The notes beneath the pieces were generated by a model. The model was not told where the DNA came from. It made no database searches and was given only the letters and a program-made list of their open reading frames with translations. Position numbers and translations under genes: made by a program. Shown one piece after another: positions 37,729 through 45,742 of a stretch of DNA of 64,000 nucleotides. Within the stretch, counting starts at the first letter, position 1; each line of letters begins with the position of its first letter. Source of the stretch: Leucobacter sp. cx-42 (lineage in GTDB: Bacteria; Actinomycetota; Actinomycetes; Actinomycetales; Microbacteriaceae). The stretch is taken from positions 1 through 64,000 of the forward strand of contig NZ_JACVMU010000012.1 in the NCBI RefSeq assembly GCF_014529985.1, read 5' to 3'.

Positions 37729-38001
37729 TTACTTGCGCATTCCCTCGTACACCTTCTTGCAGTCTGGGCACACCGGGAACTTCTCGGGATCACGCGAGGG
37801 CGTCCACTTCTTTCCGCAGAGCGCACGCACGGGCTTGCCAGTTACTGCCGATTCCAGGATTTTGTCCTTCGGAACGTAGTGCGAAAACCGCTCGTGATCG
37901 CCGTCTTCAATCTGCGAGTCCTCGAGCAGCTTCTCGAGTTCACGGTCGAGGACGTCGACCCCTCCTGCAGGCTCAGATTCACGTCGCGTAAAGATTCCCA
38001 T
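37729..38001 (-). CDS. DUF3039 family protein with zinc-ribbon-like Cys motif
   Basis: 90 residues. The core GDHERFSHYVPKDKILESAV, TGKPVRALCGKKWTPSRDPE and KFPVCPDCKKVYEGMRK defines DUF3039, an actinobacterial family. The Cys in ALCG and CPDC, possibly with the His of RFSHYV, would bind zinc. The ATG at 38001 has no ribosome binding site; TAGAAT lies 7 bases upstream, so a leaderless mRNA is possible. An alternative ATG is 3 codons upstream. Function unknown. Confidence 0.85.
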   Translation of the reverse strand: MGIFTRRESEPAGGVDVLDRELEKLLEDSQIEDGDHERFSHYVPKDKILESAVTGKPVRALCGKKWTPSRDPEKFPVCPDCKKVYEGMRK

Positions 38002-38020
38002 AGCTGGCATTCTACCGCGC

Positions 38021-38069
38021 AAACCAAAAGCCGGCTGAGTCAATCCAAGACCCAGCCGGCTTTTGGTTT
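38021..38069 (-). terminator. Strong terminator after the ABC permease
   Basis: AAACCAAAAGCCGGCTG (38021-38037) and CAGCCGGCTTTTGGTTT (38053-38069) form a perfect 17-bp stem, with CTTTTGGTTT at the end on the minus strand. It lies 30 bases past the permease stop. Confidence 0.85.
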
Positions 38070-38098
38070 GCCGTACGCTCTGACGACGGCAACGTGAA

Positions 38099-39673
38099 CT
38101 AGTCAAACATCTGCGTTGCCGCAATGAGTTCAGGGCCGCGGCGGTTGAACACCGCGCCACCGAGCAATACGCCGGCAACAAGCACAAGCAAGCCGAAGCC
38201 GAGACCTACGACGAGCGCGAGAATGTTCCAGCCGAGCTCAGGCACTGCAATTGCGTACCCCGACAGCAGCACCGGCACCAGTGACAGCACCGCAGCAATC
38301 ACCATCGAGACCGTCTGCGCAGTGCCAGAGCCAGAGCCAGACCACTGCGGCTGTGCGAACGGGCTCTCGCCAGGACGGGTAGCCGGATACGGCATCAGGG
38401 CAGAGAAGACGCTCGAAACGCCACTCGCGACCCACAGCACGCCAAGGTTCATTCCAATCAGCGCAGGCAATACGCGCCAGTCACCAATGATCGTCGCGGT
38501 AATGCTCGATCCGATCACCGCGATGGGGACGCCAAACATGAGCACGGGAGCGAGCCTGCCCCAGCGATCCGCACGACCGTCAACACCGCTCGCGACGTGC
38601 TCCCAGATTGCGGTCGAGTCCATTGCAACGTCGTTGTGCAGTGACCAGCCAAAGAGGAGCATCAACACAGGCAACGGGATAACCGCGAGCACGCGAATAT
38701 CTGCGCCAGCAACCCAGAACGCGAGGAGCATCACGATCGGTGCGATCGGGATTGCAAAGAGCGCTACGCGGTATCGCGGATCGCGCGCCCAGTAGGTCAG
38801 CTGACGTGCAGCGATTGCTGAGGCCGGGCGCGCTGCGAAGCGCTCGAACCAGCCGAGGCCACGTCGCGCACTCAGCACGTCGACCGGCGCTTCAAGCGAG
38901 ACATGCGTCTTGGCAGCCACGAGGAACCACAGCGCACCAAGTACGAGCGTCGACCCGAACAAGACCGCGAGGTGCAGCAGCGCAGACATGGTCATGCCCG
39001 TTCCGAACATCGAGCTTGCGGTCAAGCCTGCGCCGAATGGGGTCCAGCCGAGCACGCGTGCAGCATCCTCAAGCATCTGCGCTTCTTCGGGACGGAACAC
39101 CGTTGCGAACGCGAAAGCGATCACCGGGACAATCGCGACCAACAGGACAACGCCGATGAGTCGCACGGTGCCTTCGATCCGCGCACTCACCCAAAGCTTG
39201 GAAAGTCCAGCGGTCAGTCGCGCACTCACCAAAACGAACAGCGCCATGAGCACACCAGCGAGCGGTACGCCCCAGACAGGACCGACGGTCCACAGCGGGC
39301 GAGTGCTCAGCAGCGTCACCAGCCACACGAGGAAGGTAAAGAACGGCCAGGTCACGACGCCGGTGGCAAGCATCCCCCAAGCGATAGAACGCGCGCTGAC
39401 CGGGTAAGACGTGAACTGACGCACGTCGAGCATGCGGCGCGAGTCAAAGAACGGCACGGCAAACGTAGCGATCAGCAGAATCGAACCGACAAGCACGTCG
39501 ATCGTGTCGCGGACGACGATATCGTTCACAACAAGCAACGGCAGCAGCGCAAGCAGCACCGCAGCCGCGAAACCGAGGGCGAGGCGGATCGCCGCGCGAA
39601 CGACGTGACCGCCAGAACCGCGGAAGATTCCGCCGAGCAGTGCTACTCGGAGTCGGAAGAGCCTTGCAGCCAC
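38099..39673 (-). CDS. ABC transporter permease (ABC-2-like)
   Basis: 524 residues. About 12 TM helices (LALGFAAAVLLALLPLLVVN, WGMLATGVVTWPFFTFLVWL, VLLVAIVPVIAFAFATVF, ALIGMNLGVLWVASGVSSVF, NILALVVGLGFGLLVLVAGV) and no ATPase or substrate-binding domain. Overlaps the ATPase gene by 31 bases, so the two are partners. ABC-2-type exporters with one large permease export antibiotics, polymers or lipids; the nearby cell-wall polymer genes suggest an envelope substrate but this is inference. Confidence 0.8.
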   Translation of the reverse strand: MAARLFRLRVALLGGIFRGSGGHVVRAAIRLALGFAAAVLLALLPLLVVNDIVVRDTIDVLVGSILLIATFAVPFFDSRRMLDVRQFTSYPVSARSIAWGMLATGVVTWPFFTFLVWLVTLLSTRPLWTVGPVWGVPLAGVLMALFVLVSARLTAGLSKLWVSARIEGTVRLIGVVLLVAIVPVIAFAFATVFRPEEAQMLEDAARVLGWTPFGAGLTASSMFGTGMTMSALLHLAVLFGSTLVLGALWFLVAAKTHVSLEAPVDVLSARRGLGWFERFAARPASAIAARQLTYWARDPRYRVALFAIPIAPIVMLLAFWVAGADIRVLAVIPLPVLMLLFGWSLHNDVAMDSTAIWEHVASGVDGRADRWGRLAPVLMFGVPIAVIGSSITATIIGDWRVLPALIGMNLGVLWVASGVSSVFSALMPYPATRPGESPFAQPQWSGSGSGTAQTVSMVIAAVLSLVPVLLSGYAIAVPELGWNILALVVGLGFGLLVLVAGVLLGGAVFNRRGPELIAATQMFD

Positions 39674-40716
39674 TCGAGCCCCTTCTCCTCTTCGCGCTCG
39701 CCGGTAAGCGAGCGGAACCGCTCTTCCAGGCTCATGCCGTCGCGGACCTCATCAACGGTGCCCTGTGCGATAACTGCACCGTCAACGATGATTGCGACAT
39801 GGTCACAGACGCGCTGGATCAGGTCCAGGCTGTGACTCGACATCACGACACTGCCGCCGCCGGCAACGTACTTCTCAAGAATCTCGGTGAGGTTCGCTGC
39901 CGAAACCGGGTCAATCGCTTCGAACGGCTCATCAAGCACGAGCACCTGCGGCGCGTGAATCATCGAGCACGCCAGCGCGATCTTTTTCTGCATGCCGGCC
40001 GAGTAATCGGACACGAGACGCGTAAGCGCCGAGTCAAGACCAAATGCGCGAGCGAGCTCAGCGCCGCGCTTTGCCACGTCAGCTTCGGGGACGCCGTGCA
40101 GCACACCGCAGTAATACAGCAGCTGGGCACCGGTCAGGCGATCGAACAGACGCAAGCGGTCGGGCAGCGTACCGATGAGACGTTTTGCAGCAGGCCCATC
40201 GGCCCATACGTCAACATCGCTGACCGTCACACGACCCGACGAGGGGCGCAGCAGGCCACTGATCATCGAGAGCGTCGTCGTCTTACCAGCACCGTTCGGG
40301 CCGACAAAGCCAGTGAACGAACCGGCGTGCACCTCAATTGAAACCTCACCCGCAGCGACGACCGAGCCGTACAGCTTGGTGAGCATCTCCGTGCGCAGCA
40401 CAACCGGGTTCTGCGCGGCGATGCGGCCGCGCTCTCGGGCGCGAACAACTGAGGGAATCGGCACCTCGATGCGACCGGTGCGGGGCGCAGCGTGCGAGGT
40501 TGTTGCTTGAGCATCAGCTTCTTCTGGCGCCTTCGCGGTCACCTTCTCGGGCTCCGGCGCAGAGCGCTCAGGAGCCTCAGCCTGCGCTGCCGACGTGCGA
40601 CTCGGTCGCACTCGCGGCGCAGGGGTCGAATTCACGTCGGAGTCGCTGGCGCCAGTGGGCGACACGTCTGGTTCAGACGCGCCATCGCTGGTCGCAGAAG
40701 AGGAATCGTGCTGCAC
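39643..40716 (-). CDS. ABC transporter ATP-binding protein
   Basis: 357 residues. A disordered N-terminal extension of about 105 residues, rich in Ser, Ala, Glu and Arg, precedes the nucleotide-binding domain. Walker A FTGFVGPNGAGKTTTLSMIS, signature LVSDYSAGMQKKIALACSMI, Walker B VLVLDEPFEAIDPVS and the switch His in VVMSSHSLDLIQ are all seen. The extension is unusual for an exporter ATPase and could be a regulatory or docking region. First gene of the ABC pair. Confidence 0.92.
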   Translation of the reverse strand: MQHDSSSATSDGASEPDVSPTGASDSDVNSTPAPRVRPSRTSAAQAEAPERSAPEPEKVTAKAPEEADAQATTSHAAPRTGRIEVPIPSVVRARERGRIAAQNPVVLRTEMLTKLYGSVVAAGEVSIEVHAGSFTGFVGPNGAGKTTTLSMISGLLRPSSGRVTVSDVDVWADGPAAKRLIGTLPDRLRLFDRLTGAQLLYYCGVLHGVPEADVAKRGAELARAFGLDSALTRLVSDYSAGMQKKIALACSMIHAPQVLVLDEPFEAIDPVSAANLTEILEKYVAGGGSVVMSSHSLDLIQRVCDHVAIIVDGAVIAQGTVDEVRDGMSLEERFRSLTGEREEEKGLEWLQGSSDSE

Positions 40717-40780
40717 GCTAATAATCTACCAAACGTTAATCGTCGCGACCGGTCGACTCACAGGAGTCGATGCCGTCACG

Positions 40781-42088
40781 TTACTTTTCAGTTTCGGACG
40801 AAGTTCCGAGCGCGGTTTCGGACACCGTGCCACCCTCGGCGCCCGACTGTGAGCCGTGCGCCGCAGCGTCAGCCGCATGATGCACAGCTGCCCGCTCCAA
40901 AAGCATGGCAATCGCCGCGTGGAATCGCCGGGTCGGCGCACCCTGCGTGGTGTCACCGAAGTATCGCTCAGACCAGACGCCGAGGCGCTCACGCGCGGTG
41001 TCATCGTTAATGACGCCGTCAAGCACGTCTGCAATCGATGAGGTCTGCGATGCATCAAGCCACTCGCACACGCTGAGGTAGCCGCCCTCGTCGACGGTTG
41101 CTTCCTCAGCGATCGGCCGGGTGACCATGAGCGGTTTGCCGGTTGCCAGACGGTCGTACACCATCGCCGAGATATCGCAGATCGCAACGTCAGGCACACG
41201 CAGCTGCCAGCCCAGAGCCGGAGCAGTGTCGTAGACGTGGTGAGCCGCAGGGTCGGCTTCGTTTGCCGCGGCGATCATCGCAATAATGCGCTTGTTCGCT
41301 GCACCAAAACTCTCGCTGACAACGCCACTGCGCGGGTGCGGGCGGTAGACCACGCGATGCTTGCCTGTTGCAAGGAGGCCACGCACGAGGTCTTCACCGT
41401 GCGATTCCACCGAGCCGTAGCTCGCAGCAGGGCGGTCACCTTCCCAGGTTGGCGAGTAAAGCACGACCGTGCGACCGTCTTCGGGGAAGGGCGGTTCGCC
41501 GTCGAAATAGTCAGCTTGTGGGCGACCAATTTCAATCGTGCGCGACTCGACGTCATAGTCCCACAGGGCGGCAGAGAGGCGGGCGCGTGCGGCCTGGCCA
41601 GCAACAAACGCATAGTCATACGTCTTGTATTGGTTGCTCGTCATGTACATCTTGTCGCTCTCACCGTGATTCACGAACACGTGCCAGCGTGAGCCGTAGC
41701 GCATCATCTGGAAGTTTCTCGTGTTCTGGTTCACGTAGAGGATGATGTCGAGCTGTTCCTGCTCGATAAAGCGTTCGATGTGCGTCACCTTGGGCACATG
41801 CACGACGTCGAGGCCACTTTCAGTGATGAGCTGACGCGCACCTGCAGTGTTGCGCGCGAGAACTACCACCGGCCAAGTCTTCGAGAGTTCGGCAAGCGGC
41901 GCGTACCACTGACGCATCTGGTAGATGTTCACGTCGCTGTCGGCGAAGTACACGCCGATGCGGTACTGACCTACGGGCAGCGGGCCACGCTCTTCAAGCA
42001 GCTTGCGCAACTCAAAGTGCGCCTTCCGTCCTTTGAGGACCCGCTTTGCGAGCTTGATTGCGCGCTTACTGTCTTTCGCCAACTGCAT
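40781..42088 (-). CDS. CDP-glycerol glycerophosphotransferase family protein
   Basis: 435 residues. The GT-B-like core contains YQMRQWYAPLAELSKTWPVV, VVYRPHPRSGVVSESFGAAN and LYSPTWEGDRP, and RVPDVAICDISAMVYDRLAT, GKPLMVTRPI of the TagB/TagF family. It should add or polymerise glycerol phosphate, or a related sugar-alcohol phosphate, on the cytoplasmic side of the membrane. No TM helix; a C-terminal Ala/Glu/Ser tail of about 50 residues. Divergent from the GT2 gene with only 38 bases between start codons, so their promoters must overlap or lie inside coding sequence. Confidence 0.85.
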   Translation of the reverse strand: MQLAKDSKRAIKLAKRVLKGRKAHFELRKLLEERGPLPVGQYRIGVYFADSDVNIYQMRQWYAPLAELSKTWPVVVLARNTAGARQLITESGLDVVHVPKVTHIERFIEQEQLDIILYVNQNTRNFQMMRYGSRWHVFVNHGESDKMYMTSNQYKTYDYAFVAGQAARARLSAALWDYDVESRTIEIGRPQADYFDGEPPFPEDGRTVVLYSPTWEGDRPAASYGSVESHGEDLVRGLLATGKHRVVYRPHPRSGVVSESFGAANKRIIAMIAAANEADPAAHHVYDTAPALGWQLRVPDVAICDISAMVYDRLATGKPLMVTRPIAEEATVDEGGYLSVCEWLDASQTSSIADVLDGVINDDTARERLGVWSERYFGDTTQGAPTRRFHAAIAMLLERAAVHHAADAAAHGSQSGAEGGTVSETALGTSSETEK

Positions 42089-42126
42089 AAAGCAAGGATA
42101 CCGGGCAGGTATGGGAAGATCGTGTT

Positions 42127-43179
42127 GTGAGCGCTGCCAATCCCCTCCCGGAGCTGCCCGAGCTTCCCGCTGTGAGCTACATCATGCCCGTCCTCAACGA
42201 GGAAGGCTTCCTTGAGGCCGCGGTCGAGACGATCCTCGCGCAGGACTATGACGGCGAAAAGGAGATCGTGCTTGCACTCGGGCCCTCTCGCGATGCCAGC
42301 AATGAGATTGCGGCGCGGATCGCAGGGCGTGATCCGCGAGTTGTCCTCGTCGACAACCCAGAACGGGATATTCCGGCCGGTCTCAACCACGCGATTCGCG
42401 CGAGTCGATTCCCCGTCGTCATTCGCGTGGATGCCCACTCGGAACTCACCCCTGACTACACTCGCGTCGCGATCGCTGCGCTGCGGGAAACCGGTGCCGC
42501 CAACGTCGGCGGCATCATGCGCGCGGCAGGGTCCACGCCCGTCCAGCGCGCAATTGCCCGCGGCTACAACAGCCCCTTCGGTCTCGGTGGCGGCGCCTAC
42601 CACGGAGACGGTACCCCTGGCCCAGCAGAATCCGCGTACCTCGGCGTCTTCCGGCGTGACGTCCTTGAGCGTGTGGGCGGCTACGATCCCGCAATTCTGC
42701 GCGGTGAAGATTGGGAACTCAATCTTCGGATCCGCAACCTCGGCGAAACCATCTGGTTTGAACCCAAACTCGGCGTCACCTATTGGCCGCGAGCGAGCTT
42801 CGGCGCGCTCGCTCGCCAGTTCTTCGCAACCGGTAACTGGCGCGCTGTCCTCGTTCGCAAGTATGGCGGGGCAAACCCGTGGCGATTCTTCGCCCCGGGC
42901 ACCCTCGTTATCGGTCTCGCGATCGGCCTCGTCACGCTGCTGCTGCAGGTGTGTGGCGTCATGCCATTTGCCTCAGCCTGGTCGATCTTGTGGGCACCGA
43001 CCGCACTCTACGTGCTTGGCATCCTCTTTGCAGTGGCGCGGATCCCAGAACAGCGCGGGCTTCGCGACCGGTGGCTGACGGCCGTCACCCTCGTAACGAT
43101 GCACACGTCTTGGGGCTCCGGATTCTTGCGCGGCATCGTGCTTGGCGGCGGCAAGGTCGTCGACCGGTCACGCATCTAG
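42127..43179 (+). CDS. Glycosyltransferase family 2, membrane-associated
   Basis: 350 residues from GTG at 42127. GT-A fold: VSYIMPVLNEEGFLEAAVET at the N terminus, RVDAHSELTPDYTR as the metal-binding DxD-like site, RRDVLERVGGYDPAILRGED with the catalytic-base Asp (ED), then two or three C-terminal TM helices (LVIGLAIGLVTLLLQVCGVM, WAPTALYVLGILFAVARIP). The pattern fits a succinoglycan/exopolysaccharide-type transferase acting at the inner membrane face. Sugar unknown. Placed between the two glycerophosphotransferase genes, so likely part of the same wall polymer pathway. Confidence 0.85.
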   Translation: MSAANPLPELPELPAVSYIMPVLNEEGFLEAAVETILAQDYDGEKEIVLALGPSRDASNEIAARIAGRDPRVVLVDNPERDIPAGLNHAIRASRFPVVIRVDAHSELTPDYTRVAIAALRETGAANVGGIMRAAGSTPVQRAIARGYNSPFGLGGGAYHGDGTPGPAESAYLGVFRRDVLERVGGYDPAILRGEDWELNLRIRNLGETIWFEPKLGVTYWPRASFGALARQFFATGNWRAVLVRKYGGANPWRFFAPGTLVIGLAIGLVTLLLQVCGVMPFASAWSILWAPTALYVLGILFAVARIPEQRGLRDRWLTAVTLVTMHTSWGSGFLRGIVLGGGKVVDRSRI

Positions 43180-43252
43180 CGTTCACGGGAATCGGTGTTG
43201 CGCCGAGTGCGGATCGGCACGACACGCCTACTGACCCAGCAGGGACCCCGGA

Positions 43253-45646
43253 CTAGCCGCGCAGACCGCGCACCACGAGCGAGTCAACCACGCGTTCCGC
43301 GGCACGGCCGTCGTCGAACGGCGTAAACTTCGTCCGCCATGCGTTCGCTCGTGCCGCGTACTCTCGGCGCCACGCTGCAGTTTCACCAGCTGTGCCAAGC
43401 TCGAGCGCGTGCGCCACAACCGAGGTACGCGAGTCCAAGATTGGACCGGGCGCCTCGCGTTCAAAGTCGAACGTGAAGCCACGCTCACTGTCGCGGTATG
43501 CCGCGAGGTCGGGGGCAAAGAACAGCATGGGCGTGCGCGAGACCGCAGCGTCGAACATGACGGACGAGTAGTCGGTCACGAGCAGGTCGCACGCAAGCAG
43601 CGCGTCGTTGATGTCGGGATGGCGAGACACGTCGATCACGTTGCCGAGACCCTGCGTCGCATAGCCGCCAAGATCGTGCGTACGGGTGTGCCCGCGAGCA
43701 ATGACCGTCCAACCATCGCCAAGCTCCTGCGCGAGCTTCACCACGTCGAGATCGTCACTCGGACCTACCTGCCGCTCACGCCACGTCGGCGCGTACAACA
43801 GTACGCGTGCGTCATCGCTGAGACCGAGGCTCTTGCGGGCCGCACTGCGGACGATTGGATTGATCTCTGCGTTGCCGTCGCGATCCACCATGACGGCCTG
43901 CGCGAGCCTGTCATCGCGCGGATATCCCGTCTCAAGCATTTCGCCCTTGAAGGCATAGTTCTTGCGGAACTGTTCCGTCGAGTGGGGATTTTGGGAGATC
44001 ATCAGCGACCAACGAGCGCTCTCACGGCGGATCGCGATCCGCGTCCGAAGAGACACATTGGGCCGGCCAAGCGCGAGGTGCTTGAGCATCGTGCCGTGCC
44101 AGGTCTGCAGGACAACCTGGTTCCGCTGGCGCTTGAAGCCGAAACGCAGCCAGTCATTGACCACCAGGAACGCTGCGCGCTTGCGAGCCGCGTGCCACTC
44201 ATGACCACCGACGAGCACGGGCACTGCGCCTGCTGGCACCGCCTGCTCCTCACTCGTGACGCTCCAGTAGCGAGGCACGGTCGGCAGACGATCCGCGATT
44301 TCACGGTCAATCGCGAGCGGGTTACAGCTCACCTGACGGCCATAGAACGACTCAAAGAACACCGCGTTCGCTGGTACGAGTTCGGCAGCGGGAGTATCGA
44401 GCTGCGCGATTGCGTCGAGGACACGGTGCGCGGATCCGCCGGCCGGGAACGCATGGAACCGGTGCGCGAGCGCCTTCGCCTGGCGAACTGCTTCCCAGTG
44501 CTCGCGACTACCGGGCTCGAGCAGACGGCCGAGACGTGCTTGCACCTCAGCCCAGGTCGTGTCGATGCGGCCGGAGGTCGTGACGTGCAATGGCTCGTAC
44601 AAGCCGCGGGTCGCTTCGTAATGCGCGAGGTCAGGCGCAAACCAGACAATCGGACGGTGCATGAGCGAAAAGTCCACCGCGATTGAGGAGTAATCAGTGA
44701 CGAGCAGGTCGAATGCACCGAGCAGCGGCGTGATGTCCCGGGCGTGCTCGCTCGACAGCAGGTGCACTCGATCACCGATGAGATGCGCGTACTCTCCCTC
44801 GCCGAGCGGGTGCGAGCGAATCACGAGGTGCGCGTCTGACCGCTCGAGTTGCGCGATGAGTTCAGCTGCTTCTGCCACGGTCGGGATCGCAGCGTCGGTC
44901 TCGCCGTCACGCCAGGTGGGCGCGTACATAATGATCGTGTCTGCGTCGGTGACGGCGCCGCCGAGGAGCGCGCACACTGCCCGCTTCGCGTCGGCCGCTC
45001 GCACGGGGTCTGCAGCCTGCCGCGCGAGCTGGTCGTCACGCGCATCGCCGAGCACCTGGACTTTGCCCGGCGGTACTCGGAACGCAGAGCGCATACGCTG
45101 CGCCGATTCGACGGATCCGGCAACGAAGAGCGATACCTGCTGTGTGCCGCGCAGGTACATGCGGCGCAGGACCGCGCGGAGCGGTGCCGGGCCGCTGAAC
45201 GTCATGGTGACGGGCGAATCGAGATGGATGCGCTTCAGCGGAGCACCGTGCCAGAGCTGCACGACGAGCGCGCGGAATGGCGCGTATCGGTTCACATCGC
45301 CAAGACCGTGAGTGACGATGAGGTGACGAGCGCGGAGCGTCGTCCAGAACCCACGCCACGAGTCGCGTTGCAGCGGGATGAACCCTTCGGCTGCGGCGAG
45401 CGCGGTCTCAGTTTCTGCCCGGTCGCCTGCCGCGATCGACCAGAAGATTTCGGCGTGCGGATCGCGAAGCTTGAGTGCTCGCGCTACCTCAAGCGCTCCT
45501 TCTCCGACGCCAATGCCACTGCCGAACACCCAGCGGTCACGCTTGCGTGGCACGAACCAGGCGAACAGCCAGCCGAACGCGTATGCGGGGATCGAGAGCA
45601 GCTTGGCAAGGTTGCCCGTGGCGAAATGGAACCGGCTCTTGCTCAT
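43253..45646 (-). CDS. Tandem-fused CDP-glycerol glycerophosphotransferase-like protein
   Basis: 797 residues from ATG at 45646. Two copies of the TagF/TagB-type catalytic core lie in one chain: first APTWRDGETDAAIPTVAEAA and DLLVTDYSSIAVDFSLMHRP (about 245-370), second APTWRERQVGPSDDLDVVKL and DLLVTDYSSVMFDAAVSRTP (about 630-720). Each has its own MVHLW-like QLWHGAPLKR / LQTWHGTMLK motif. Such bi-domain proteins could add two different units or make a primer and extend it. No TM helix; likely peripheral. A hydrophobic N-terminal patch (LSIPAYAFGWLFAWFV) may bind the membrane. Opposes the GT2 gene. Confidence 0.85.
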   Translation of the reverse strand: MSKSRFHFATGNLAKLLSIPAYAFGWLFAWFVPRKRDRWVFGSGIGVGEGALEVARALKLRDPHAEIFWSIAAGDRAETETALAAAEGFIPLQRDSWRGFWTTLRARHLIVTHGLGDVNRYAPFRALVVQLWHGAPLKRIHLDSPVTMTFSGPAPLRAVLRRMYLRGTQQVSLFVAGSVESAQRMRSAFRVPPGKVQVLGDARDDQLARQAADPVRAADAKRAVCALLGGAVTDADTIIMYAPTWRDGETDAAIPTVAEAAELIAQLERSDAHLVIRSHPLGEGEYAHLIGDRVHLLSSEHARDITPLLGAFDLLVTDYSSIAVDFSLMHRPIVWFAPDLAHYEATRGLYEPLHVTTSGRIDTTWAEVQARLGRLLEPGSREHWEAVRQAKALAHRFHAFPAGGSAHRVLDAIAQLDTPAAELVPANAVFFESFYGRQVSCNPLAIDREIADRLPTVPRYWSVTSEEQAVPAGAVPVLVGGHEWHAARKRAAFLVVNDWLRFGFKRQRNQVVLQTWHGTMLKHLALGRPNVSLRTRIAIRRESARWSLMISQNPHSTEQFRKNYAFKGEMLETGYPRDDRLAQAVMVDRDGNAEINPIVRSAARKSLGLSDDARVLLYAPTWRERQVGPSDDLDVVKLAQELGDGWTVIARGHTRTHDLGGYATQGLGNVIDVSRHPDINDALLACDLLVTDYSSVMFDAAVSRTPMLFFAPDLAAYRDSERGFTFDFEREAPGPILDSRTSVVAHALELGTAGETAAWRREYAARANAWRTKFTPFDDGRAAERVVDSLVVRGLRG

Positions 45647-45683
45647 TTCACCAACTGTAGGGCATCTCGCTGGGGTGAACATG

Positions 45684-45720
45684 CCTGTGCGGCGGAACCG
45701 ATTCGGTTCCGCCGCACAGG
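45684..45720 (-). terminator. Strong terminator after the HtrA-type protease
   Basis: A 17-bp perfect stem, CCTGTGCGGCGGAACCG (45684-45700) with CGGTTCCGCCGCACAGG (45704-45720), three-base loop, 23 bases past the stop. T residues are few. Confidence 0.75.
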
Positions 45721-45742
45721 GTATTCATCGTGTTGCTTTTGG

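Noticed and set aside
38099-45646. A full wall teichoic acid operon
   Set aside because: Polymerase-like cores and a GT2 enzyme are present, but no TagO, TagA or TagGH-like exporter of recognisable type; the ABC pair is only weakly linked.
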